Source: Apus apus (Eukaryota; Chordata; Aves; Apodiformes; Apodidae). Taken from it: a stretch of DNA of 64,000 bases. Shown here one piece after another: positions 10,901 to 22,121 of the stretch. The number at the start of each line of letters is the position of its first letter. Position 1 is the stretch's first letter. The notes under the pieces are model-generated. The model was not told the DNA's origin. It was given only the letters and a program-made list of their open reading frames with translations, and did no database searches. Where the stretch lies: positions 17,674,350 through 17,738,349 of the forward strand of contig NC_067286.1 of NCBI RefSeq assembly GCF_020740795.1, in the 5' to 3' direction. The position numbers were made by a program, and so were the translations under genes.

Positions 10901-13900
10901 AGGCCTTGACTCTGCAGCTGTACTAGCAAAAAGAACAATTCCTTTTGGCCCCTTTTCAGCCCATTTCATGGATCATTTGCCATTAAAGGGTATGCGATTT
11001 TAGTAAATACAACGGGTAAATATTAACTCAGCTTCTTTATCGTCACTGACTCACTGGAGATAAACCATCGTAAAGCTAATGTAATGAATCAGTGACTCAC
11101 ATCTCAGATTTTTTTACACAAACTTGGCAAAGAGGCACTCACATTGTGGGCATCTGGTGGATTAATGTGATCTATAGCTAGCTACCACACTGAAGCTTGG
11201 AAGTTCCATTTTTATCATGCCTTTCTGTCAAACGGTAAAGCACCAAGACTTTCATAACACACCATCCTGGGTCAGTCCAAGCACTGGTGGGGTTAAGTCT
11301 GGAAATCCTCTTATATTCTAGTTCATTTCAGGCAAAGATGGTGCTGTCTGTGAATCTACTATAAAATGGTATTTTACAAGTACTGACTAGGTAATAACTC
11401 CAGAGAAACACTATGTAATTCATTAACAAGGCAATGTTAGCTAGGAAAATAATTATTTTGCATTTGTTGTCAAGCCCTCTTGTACTGATAATCCACATAA
11501 TAAAAATATCTTAAGTGATTTTGGCAAAATATTTTACATAACTGATGTTTACAACGCTATTTTGCACATTCTAAATTGCCAAAGAATTCAAGAGCAATAT
11601 GGACTATATTTTTATCCTTTGTATAATCCCTTAGATTTTAGGAAATTCCCATCAAAGACTTATTTGACTCATCAGGTTTGCATCCACTACATGGTGTGAG
11701 AAGCCTGGCAGCAAGTTTAAGGTGATCTGTAGCAGGCAGAGGAAAAGCAGGGAATGGATTACTGTCATTGACTGTTGATTAAAATACCTGAAGAATACCT
11801 TCAGTATTTTAATTTTTATAGGAGATGGTTAGGTATTTTCTTACATTTTGTCTTAGAATGAACATAAAGTTCCTTAATGTCTCATGTTCCCATAGGGTTC
11901 CTTGATTTTTCCTGAACTAAACATTAGTTACTTGTGTTTGGAAGGAATTAGTTCAGCTGCTGTTTTCTGGTTTGGGTTTTTTGGGGTTTGTGTGTGTTTT
12001 ATTTGTTTGTTTGTTTTTTAAATAAGATATAGATCTTTCAAAATCCACATACAAGGAGTAATGACACTCACACTGGTCTCATTGACCTATTGGCACTTCC
12101 TCATGTAAGAAAGACTTCCTGCATAGAAAGTCATCTCATCAGGAGGTTGGGCTCTTGAGTTTTTTCTATATGAAAGATGTTTCTTTTAACGGTCTTCCTA
12201 GCAAAAGAAATATGGAGTAGCAGAACAAAACGAACCCAGGACCCCACGTGGGGAAGGATATGAAAATTCTGCTTTAAGAATTAGAGCTTTAGGGGCTTCA
12301 GCCTAGAGCAGACTGCACCTCTGGTTTTAAAACAAGTATCTTATTTCATGGATGCCAGGACAATTCAGAAGAGGCCACTACATACTTAATACTGAAATAT
12401 TTTAGAGTGTGAAATTACATAAAATTACATACCCAGTAACCATGTCGATGGTGACAGAAAGTTACTGCAAAAGGCAGAGAAATGGGGCAGAAAACAGGCT
12501 GAGGCTGAGAAGTTACTTGGCTTGTTTTTTTCCTAAATTGGACTTACATTACATCCCTGTTAGGGACCAGATCTTACATCCTGTCAGATGCTTCCTACTG
12601 AATTTATAAGAGTCCTTCCAATATGAATCATGATATTTCACAGTTAGAAACTGACCTTTTTTATGTCATCCAAGTTTCAGAGCTTGTCTTGCCTTGAATA
12701 CTATCACTAAAATCAAAACAGTTTTTTAGCTGGCTGAATTTCCAATTCCCATCAAGGGCTGTTCCCCAGGCCTCTGCTTATCACTTTGCAGAAGTTAGAA
12801 CTAGGCACCCAACAGCTAGCTGCCCTCAATATGTGTTTTCTAAGGAGTGTACAGCTCCCACAGATGTTACAAAGTGCAAGAAGTGTTCAGCTACACTAGT
12901 CCAAATGGACAAGCTATTGAAATTTCACTGCTGTGTCAGGTCACAAGCACTATGTAAAGTTGTGTTTCTTTATCACAGGTCCTGTTGCCTTTTGTGACGG
13001 CTTAAATGAGAGCTGCATAAAGCAAAGGTGCTCCTTCCCAACCCCAGCTCTGCCATACTTTCTCTCTGCTTGATTTCTGTCAGATAGGGTAGTTGTGTGT
13101 ATGTTGCTTCACTTAGCATCTTGAGGTTTCTTTTCCACCCTGTTCCCCACATACATAATAATCTTTGCATTATTTGAAAATCTGTGATGCTTCTCTTATC
13201 ATTAGGTCAGATTGAGATTAACGACTTTGGTATGGTCAAGCAGTAGCTTCTATGTGTGACGATTAGTATTTGTGTAACTAAGGAAGCTCGATGGTAACTG
13301 GGAGAACCCATTTCTTTGTCACATGTGGAGAGGCATAGCAAAAGGTGACATAAAGTGTTTTCTGTCTTTAAAACATTCTGCAACAGAAAGATGTTCTGAT
13401 ACGGATGTTGTTGCACTGAAAAAACATCAAAACTACATTATGAGTTCTACAGTGTTTGGCGAGTTTTCTGAAAGGTGTGGAATAATGACAAAATTACAGT
13501 TGTGTTTTTCATTGCTCTGAGGACAAGTTTGTGATAGGAATTCAATAATTTTATATGTGAATGCTGAAAAACTGGACATTAAAGGAAGCCAAGTTTAAAC
13601 ATATCAGATTTTAAAAAGGTGATGCTGAGGAACGTTACAGGATTTTCTATACTAGTGATGGGAATATGACTTACTGCTTGGAAGTTAGTCTAGGAGGCTG
13701 CCAGTTAAGAACACAGTTGTTAGTAGTAACCTGAAAACACTGAGTTAATTTAGTAAATATGGCACAGGAAGAAGGCTGCTTAACTTGAAGAACTTGTTCT
13801 GCCTTAAAATGCCTCTACCCCTCAAAGCTTCTGCTGGGAGATGAAATTTCAGAAATTGTATCTCAATGTTACAGTTATTTAAATGTATTTCAGTTTTTGT

Positions 13901-15364
13901 GGGACCTAAATGTCACAAGAATTTTCTTTCTTATGATCTTCAAGTTTTAAAGTCTGTTTCTGCTTCTTTTCCCAGTATCTGAGTTTGCTTTGCTACACAA
14001 GTCCAACAGTGCATAACAAGCACAGTAACTACATTATTATTTACTTAGGCTTTGTCTTTACAGAAGTCCTTTCATTGGGTTTTATGAGCAGAGTTGTATG
14101 TGCTTAATTCAGGGAAGTGTGGTTTAGTAACATATAGTCCAACAGTCAACATACTGAAAATTGCATTTTCCCCTTCCTCTCCTACAGAACAAAACAATAA
14201 TGTCATAATGTATAGTTACATCACTAAACAAGGTAGATATGAAATCCCTACCTTGTGTCATTTTGAGGAGGGTTCTTCTTGGTTTGAATGTGGCTGATTT
14301 CTCCACTTCTGGGTCCCATCTGCCTGACCTTAGATAGTAGCAGTGATTTTTCTATATTGCTAACAAATATTTCCTTTCTGCCCCTTCAAAACACTTGTCC
14401 AGTAATGGCTCTTAAAATAACTGTGCTCAATTTATTAGCAAATCTTCCAAGAGCTTCTTTTTAATTCCAGATGAAAGTTCTCACTGTATTACCATGAACA
14501 ACATTGAGCTTCCAGTGCATCTCCAGGCAAAAGGAAGAAATTGTCTGACCTTCAAACTACCTTGGAGAAGACTACAACCATATTTCCACGGATAAGGTGC
14601 ATGCCACAATTGCCTTGCTTCCAGAAAAGCTTTGAACCTACTGTGAGGGAGGTTTAGGGCGCAACTAAAGGAGTAACTGTGTGTATCACTCTCAAACGGC
14701 CCATAATACAACAGGAAAATGAGGTTTTACTTTTTGCCTATTAGACCAGTGAGTCAAGAGCTGCACTGGAGGCCCTCAGCTGCAGTGTTCCTTATTCCTG
14801 TGGCAACAGCACCCTCCCTAAGCTGCAGCCAGCCCTCTCAGATTTGCTCCAGCATTTGGCAACTTCCTGTAAGACTGCAGCTGCCTGGGAAGGATTTTCT
14901 TGAGCTTTCACCTCCCTTGGAGGAGCCTGCACCTGAGGAAAGGGCTCAAAATCACCACCTCTGGTAACCAAGGCAAAAATCATGCTATAGGTAAATCCCA
15001 GCTTCAACCAGTACTTGTGAATTGCAGCCTGCCCATATTTGCCCTTCCTTCCCATAGGAAAAGCAATTTTAAGGCCATGATTTGTTTTGTTTTCTTCACC
15101 AAAATGTCCAAGTAGGTACAAGCACTTATTTGAGGGCCTCAGGAATGTGCTTAGGGACAATGTGACACAACGAGTTATTGGAGAGCAAGAGCCAGGACCC
15201 TGCTTTCGTGCTTTCAAAGGCTATGTGACTAGAAGTCCGACTAGAAGTGCCTCCCAAAAAAGTCTCCTCCTTGTTTAAGGCAAAAAGAAAACTGCTATGT
15301 AACTGTGATGAAGAAAAAGGAGCAAACCAGAAAAGAAAAAAACAACAAACCTTTGCTACCGTCA
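7945..15364. other. Intergenic between MUC2 and the MUC5-type gene; no gene seen
   Basis: About 7.4 kb. Reading frames are short and unrelated to any family I know. It includes low-complexity GT/TTTG runs near 11970-12020. Because it lies directly upstream of the MUC5-type start it probably holds regulatory DNA, but I can point to no specific element besides the TATA box. Confidence 0.5.
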
Positions 15365-16319
15365 TGGTTTGGACCTAACACGACAACAAAGAAAGCCCCA
15401 TGGCTGCTCATTCAACTCCCCCCTACACACACACTGTGAGATGAGGAGAACAAAGGCCAACTAGAAGCTCATGGGTCAAGACAAAGGACAGGGAGGGTTC
15501 TTCACTGATTAAGGTCCCGGGCAAAACAGACTCAACTGGGAGCAAAAATAATTCAATTTCACACTAATCAGATGCACACAGGACACAGAGCTTGCATATG
15601 TTACCCCCACCCCTCCCTTCCTCCCGGGCCTAAATCACTTTGTTCCCGGTTTCTCTCCCTCCTTCCCCCAGCGGCACAGGGGACAGGGGATGGGGTTTAG
15701 AGTCAGTTCACAGGCTGGTAGTTCCTGCTGCTCCTTCCTCCTCAGGAAGAAGGATTCCTTAGAGTCCTTCCCTGCTTCCCCACGGGGTCCCTCCCATGGG
15801 AAAGAGTCCTCCACGAACCTCTCCTTCATGAGTCCTTCCCACGAGGTCCTGAGCTGCTCCAGCCTGGGCTTCCCACAGAGTCACGGGCTGCTTTGGGAAC
15901 AGCCACCTCCCCTGGCACAGGGGTCTTCCAAAGCTGCGTAATCAGAGTCCACTGGCAGCAAAATTCAATTTCACCCCTCCTGGTGCCTTCAGGGAATGTT
16001 CCACCATGTTCCTCCATGAAGGCAGGGGGACAGTCTGCCATCTCGCCATGGGTTGCAGGGAAACTTCTGCTTGGCCACCTTCTTCCCCTTCCTCCTCACC
16101 AAACCAGCGCTGCCTTTCCCCTCTCCAGCTCAGCTCTTCCTTCAACTGCTCGCTCAGCTCAGCTCTTACCTCAGTTCTTTCGTATGTTAATCGCAGAGGC
16201 GCATCTATTGTTCCTCTAATGGCTCCTTGGCTGGTTTTGGAGCTGGGGTAGAGTCTCAGGTTCTTACCGGAGGCACCCCTGGGGCCCTTCCCCCACTACC
16301 AAAAAATGATGCCAAACCA
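15365..16319 (-). mobile_element. Avian ERV solo LTR, GC-rich
   Basis: Ends are TGGTTTGG and CCAAACCA, a perfect 8-bp TG..CA inverted repeat. The body contains degenerate GGTCC..CCCACGGG and GAGCTGCTCCAGC-type segments between 15770 and 15900, and a stretch (15470-15560) with the GGGCAAAACAGACTCAACT motif that I recognise from a common bird LTR family, read on the minus strand. No matching target duplication was found. The short open frames across it are by-products of its GC content. Confidence 0.6.
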
Positions 16320-16338
16320 GCACAGCCACCAATGAAAG

Positions 16339-16976
16339 TGGGAGGCTAAACAGAAAGTCTAAGAGGAGAAGACCGCAAGATTCAGACATGGAGGTGATAC
16401 ATCATAGGATATTCGTTAGTAAATTCAGAAATAGAAATATAACTTAATAAAAGTTTACTAAAGTACTGAAATTGCTATACTAAGGGTTGTTTTAAAACAA
16501 TGTGCATTGTGAAACTATCAGTCAACTATGCCAAGCATCCTGTAGGTTTCGATAACATCAAGTCTTCTAAGAACCCGTGGCGCCTACAGACAACGTTTAT
16601 GTGGATTCTGACCCACCTGGGCAATCTACCAGCGGGAGACTGGAGACAGGACCAGGATGAGAGACCAGGACAAAGACGACAAAGGACTAGAATCAACAAA
16701 GACCCCCACAGGAGACCCTCAAGCATGCATAATTACAAAGATAGCCAATTTCAGGAAATAAAATTACTATGTAAAAGAACTCTGGGAACTCATTGACATG
16801 GAACTGAATATGCATGTTTTCGGTGTATATTAGTCGGGGTGTTTCACTAACTCGTTGGAGCACTCATGGTGGAGAATCCCCAGTGCTGCCCAGTGCTGCA
16901 ATAAAGAATGCTTGCTTAGTAACAACTTGTTTGTTGTTGATCTTGGAATCCTTACCCAGCCGCACCTAGCCTCCCA
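16339..16976 (+). mobile_element. ERV solo LTR with perfect inverted ends
   Basis: Starts TGGGAGGCTA and ends TAGCCTCCCA, a perfect 10-bp terminal inverted repeat of TG..CA type; the symmetry extends to 14 bp with the flanking AAAG/CTTT. AATAAA lies at 16900-16905, about 70 bp before the end, as expected for R/U5. Length 638 bp, no internal viral genes. Subfamily not assigned. Confidence 0.65.
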
Positions 16977-17246
16977 CTTTGGTGAGGAGTGTTAGAAAGC
17001 AAGCTCCAAAACTTTTGTTTCAGAGGTATGACTGTTAGCAACTCCACTACCCAGCTGAACTCTGCTGGGGCTCTTGCTTCTGTTCCCTGCTTTCTAGACT
17101 CCAGAAGACAAAGAAATTCCTAGACATTTGAGTCATTCTTGGAGGAGAGAGGGAGTTGAGACCATTCGCCTGCAGCGCCAATGCTTTTCAAGAAGCTGTC
17201 AGTGCTCATTGCAGTAGGTCCTGCCTGGAAGGCAATGGGATCCCAC

Positions 17247-17798
17247 TGATCTAAGGAAAACCAGACGGCCACCCTTGGTAAAAAGGACTAACACATAAGG
17301 AGTAAACAGGATGGCATTGTTTAGCATAGATAAGACTTAGAATGTATCGATAAGGCTTGGAATGTAAATGAGGGTATTGTGTGAGAGGATGTACCCCCAG
17401 AAACTTGCTGAGAGGCAAGAACGTGGAGCAGACTCCAGAAAGGAGTGCCAGAGGTGAAAAGTGCACAGCGATGAAGACATACGGCCTTCATCCCAAAGAC
17501 GCCCGCCTGCGACCCCCCAGGAGACACTGCGCAGACGCAGCAAGGAGGAGCCCGGGGTGGCAACTATGATAATGATTTCCGGGAACTAATTGTAATAACC
17601 CCTCCCTATCCTCGGACACCTAATGTATATGCAACAACATGGATGAATATGTATTACTTTGTGTCATATAAGGAGCTTGCCAACAGCTCTAGTGTGTGCA
17701 CGTTTGTGGAGGAGCCATCACCCGTGCACCCAGCGCTGAATACACATACCTTCTTTATAACCTTACTGGTTGTAAAGTCGTTATTCCACTCGTCACCA
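17247..17798 (+). mobile_element. Probable ERV solo LTR (approximate ends)
   Basis: The organisation resembles an avian retroviral LTR. A CATATAAGG box near 17666 is followed by an AATACA at about 17742 and a short U5-like end near CGTCACCA. Proposed ends are TG..CA, but I found no exact target duplication, so the limits are estimates. No gag, pol or env reading frame lies beside it. Confidence 0.45.
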
Positions 17799-20070
17799 CC
17801 TCCTCTGAGCCCCTAAAGGGCTGACATTACCTTGTGAGGGATTTCTTGAGTTTGTCCCCTGGTTTTCTAGATCAGTCTCTGCTTTTGACCTGCAGACTCA
17901 ACGGCTGTTGCTTAGAAAATGAAATGGTCCACAGGATCAGGCAGGACAGGTCTCCATTTAATTCCAAGAGGGTTGTGGGAAGGAAGCAAAAGCTCACTGC
18001 CACTACTACTCTCTTTGAAGGGTTACAAAGTTAAAACTTCTTTCCTTCATTTCTCTACAGAAGACTATTTGTAGACTTTTCCACTGGAAAAAGTTTAATC
18101 TGTTCAGTTTTTTCATCTGGTTCCAATGGTGTGAACTGAACTGCAAAGCTCTAAGGTGACCAAGAGTGCAGACAGGGGTGGAGGTTTGACATACACAGTT
18201 TGACCTGGAACCGCCAAGGAAGAATTTTCTGAAAGCACCCACTTGGGAGCCTGCCTATCTGCAGCAGTGACTCAGCAGCAAAGATGAAGGGGCTGCTATA
18301 AAGCAGAGCACTGCAAGGACGTCATTCCTGTCAGAATAACCGTTTTTGAGTGCTTGCTAATGCCATACTGGTGTCTGGGGGAGAAATAGCTGCATTCATT
18401 CTTCTCAGAGGTAAAACTCACTACTTGGTGTAGGAGAAACTCCCTTTTGGAGGCAGTTTGCTTTTTTATGTCCAAAGTAGTTTCACATTCTTAGCTATAA
18501 ACTGTCCTCCAGTGATAAAGCCAAAATGTGCAGACTTTTATGCAGGATCTTTTATATTCCTTATTTAGTAGCAGTTTGCCCATCACTGGAAGGGACAGAA
18601 AGAGGCCCTAAAAACTGCAGAACAAATGCCAAAATTAAGCAAGGGAGACTTTGGTCTTCAGTGTAAATATAGCGTGCAGCAGAATGTCACTCCTGACTTT
18701 GAATATTTGAAATTTTTCATAGGAAACGAGGCAGATTTGATCACACCTTGTATCTATTTCTCTCCAGAAGCTATTTGTTGACTTCAGAAAAAAAGTAACT
18801 GCAAAAATTAGTATCTCAAAGACAGCTAAAAGGCAAAAGATTTTGAGAAAAGTGGGGTGTTGTTGGTTTGTTTTCAAACAACTCAAGGAAAAGTGTCAAC
18901 ACAGAAGTTGTTAGATAACAAATAGTCCACAGAGATGAGTGACCTAAGTGCCCCAGGAGAAAAGTCTCAGTCACACCTCAAAATGAACCTACAGCCAGAT
19001 ATCCCTAGAAACTCACACTAAAGCAGAAACAAGGCTTCATTAGTTCTGGAGCTTGCTTTATAAACTTCCTTCTTAGATCAGCTACCACTCCCTCTCCGCA
19101 GAAATTAGCTCTCTAATTATAGTATTGTATAAATGCAAAACTTACCAAGTTTCATTTTCTGTCCATTCCTACCAGGGTCTGCATTCTAAACTGCAACATA
19201 TTTGGCAGGACTACTAGTAGCACAAAATGCTGTCACAAATTCTTTAGGTAACAAAGATGCTTGTATTCAGGTTGTCTGTGGTTCAAGAAGTGACTCTTAA
19301 GTTTTCAGAAGGGTAATGCACAATTAGTGCCCATTAACAGAGACAAAATAATACCAAAAACATTTTTCACACAGAACAGAAGGTGTGGATTACCTTCATT
19401 GTACTTCAGATTATTCAAGAGAGAATCCTAGGTAATCTCCTCCTGCTCCACTTACAATAAGATCAGATAGACAGGCACTTTAGAATGCAAGTCAGCTAAC
19501 CTCCTTTGGATATGCCCTTTGTTGTGAGACAAATGAATGTTGAAAATGGCTATCTCAAATTCCTGTAGAGGAAGCCTAGGATTACTGGCTCAGACAGGCA
19601 TCTGTTTTGCAACTTTTGAATTTGGAGACCTCCTACTGTAGTAGTACTAACTATACATCCGTCAAGCACTGTGAATAAATTTCATGTTCTCATAGGTGAG
19701 AGACTATTTTCTTAGTGTAAATATGTAATTGTGATGACATACCTGTTCTAACATACATAGCCCTGCTAAAATAAAATCTGGTGCTGATCTAGAAGTTTCT
19801 TCAAGTCATATGAATCACTTCATAACATATTATTGATTTTTGGCTTTGTTCTGGCAGATAGCATCAAATTCTGAGTAAACGTGTGGTACTCCAGATAGGG
19901 CCTTCTGATACTTCAGTCCTTAAGGACCCAGAATTAGATAACTCAAAAACTTGGGAAATATGTCAGTTGACTTCTTATAACTTGAAAAATAATTTCCTTC
20001 TCTTTTAAAACTCAGACTCATTAGGACAGCACATGAATAAGTAGAAAACACGTGTTTTTTGAAATGTGCT
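17799..20070. other. Intergenic / MUC2 3' flank, no gene seen
   Basis: About 2.3 kb of AT-rich sequence with only short random reading frames. No family, tRNA-like structure or repeat that I can name. Confidence 0.5.
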
Positions 20071-20076
20071 TTTAAT
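20071..20076 (-). terminator. Candidate MUC2 polyadenylation signal (ATTAAA)
   Basis: On the minus strand ATTAAA lies about 220 nt past the MUC2 stop and is followed within about 25 nt by a GTGTTTTC stretch. No AATAAA was seen on the minus strand in the 1.3 kb below the stop. Weak, position-based evidence only. Confidence 0.3.
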
Positions 20077-20295
20077 CATTCAGAGAAAATAAAATGATTA
20101 TAAAAGAATCCTAAAGGCCAGGCACTTGGAAGAATACAAAGTTGTGTTCTTACTTAGTGCACAAATAAATAGAGCACTGTTAAAACAGCGAACAAACAGA
20201 TTACAGTAACTGGGAAAAGCAAAGTTCAAAAGTAGTCAAGAAAGGTGAAAAGGTGCATAATTCTTTTAGTTAAATGCTGTGAGGTTTTTAACTCT

Positions 20296-22121
20296 TCATT
20301 TTGATGTTAAGCTAATGGCCCTCTTGATACGGTTCAGAACGCTGGCCTTGTCTTTTTCTTCTGTACTCTGCAACTCATTGGATTGTGAGCTGTTGCATTC
20401 AGTGTCTTGACAGCTGCAGCTTTCCACATATATATACTTATGCAGAATTAAATTCCCATCGGGGCATTTCAGTGTCACCATCTTCTCGGAACTCCTTGAT
20501 TCCCTGCAGCAGGAACAGCTGTGCTCCATGGAATTGGCCTCAGCAGAGTATCTGTTAACACAGAAAAAGGCAACATTACTCTGTGCTAGAAGCCATCATA
20601 CAGAGAAGAGGGTGAAATTAGGTACTGAACTCCTGTGAGAAGTTTGGATTAATGTGTAGAGTGGCCACAGTTGTGGCGAATGAAAGCACTCAGCTGACAG
20701 AGCAGTGGTTGTAATATAATTCTAAAATTCATTGCATTTGTTAAGTTTTTTTCTGATAAAACAATTAGTATCAAAGTTCCAGTGCAAAAACAAACAGTGA
20801 GTTCTAGAAGCTCAGCTTCCTCTATATTCCTCTCATAATTCCAGTGCTGACGGGTGTTAGATGCACCAGATCAACAATGAAGGGCAGACAAAGCCCTGAC
20901 CTGAGTAAGAAAATCATATAGGCAAGTGGCTGCTATGCCATATACAATGGAATAACATCAGCTGGCTACAAGGGCTACAACTGCATGAAGTGATCCAAAA
21001 TTCATATCCCAAACTGGGCAGTGTTAACAAGAAACAGGAAACAGCAGATCTTTCTGTTCCTATCTCAAAGCAATGTATTTTTTGCCACCTTGTTCTTGCT
21101 CATCAGCTTCTCAAGTACCATTCAAAATCAGCAAAATCTGTTAATGTCCAGTTATAAACTGTGTCAGGAGCCATCTTTTCCTTGCATTTGTGTGCAGAGG
21201 CAACCACAGGAAGACTCTAAGATGATAAGGTATTTCAAAATACTGATAAACCCATTAGCTAATTGGGGGTCAGTATGACACTAAAGATCAGTTTTCTCCC
21301 ATGTAAGGTGCACTGTAGCATACTCAGTGATAGGCAGAAAATGACAGTTTCTTTGGGGAGCTAAAACTGTGGGTTTATAGTGTTTTAATACCTCAGTACC
21401 AGATGTCCTACTAGTTGTTTTTTTTATTGCTGATTTCTTGTAAATTCTCCAATTTCAGAAAAAAAGTGTACTAGTTGTTTTTTTTATTGCTGATTTCTTG
21501 TAAATTCTCCAATTTCAGAAAAAAAGTGTACAGTGAAACTACTCTACTAACACTGCCCCTAAAGCATCTGTATAAAAATCGTGCATGTTTTAATATGCAT
21601 TTAATTTTATATGTTTATTGTTGAGAAGCAGCTTTTCTGCTTATGAGCATCAGGTCTGGCTGCTCTCTTGGCTTATTCCTGTTACTGGTTCTTTTGTGAT
21701 GATTTCTAGGCAAGGTGGTCTGACACAAATCACAGGAAAGGCAGCTTTTAGTGGATGAACAGACTTTGTCATAGCTGTCTGATTCCCAAGGCAATTTAAT
21801 ACACTTTCTGCTTTTTAGTAAAATGAATCAAATGTTCAGTCACAAATTTCATTATTTTGTGCCCATGATTTGGGGAGCTGATCGTTTCAGGTCTTCTACC
21901 ATTCTGTAGTCTACCTATTAATTATTCCTTTTATTTAAACAAGCTCAGTGACAGCCAAATTCAAATCTCATTGTATGAACAGTTTGCTTACAGTGAGAAG
22001 GTTCCACATGTTCCTTCACATTCAGTCATGACAACTCTGTCCACAGAACGGCAGCCCTTATAGACAATGAAGTCTGTTCTTTGACGGACAGAGCATGGTG
22101 TGGGACTATCCAGAGGTGCAC
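20296..22121 (-). CDS. MUC2: MUC2 exons: C-terminal cystine knot (CK) and stop
   Basis: Two exons: 21992-22121 ([32 protein letters not shown]) and 20296-20551 ([47 protein letters not shown], then a polar tail ending [12 protein letters not shown]). The CK domain dimerises mucin subunits in the ER. The stop is TGA at 20298-20296. The tail after the knot is about 30 residues, with a basic RIKR stretch comparable to the basic tail of mammalian MUC2. The last intron contains an exact 60-bp tandem duplication. Confidence 0.92.

Noticed and set aside
14719..16251. Several overlapping frames of 60-140 codons on both strands at 14.7-16.3 kb
   Set aside because: No domain, no splice support, and most fall in a GC-rich LTR.
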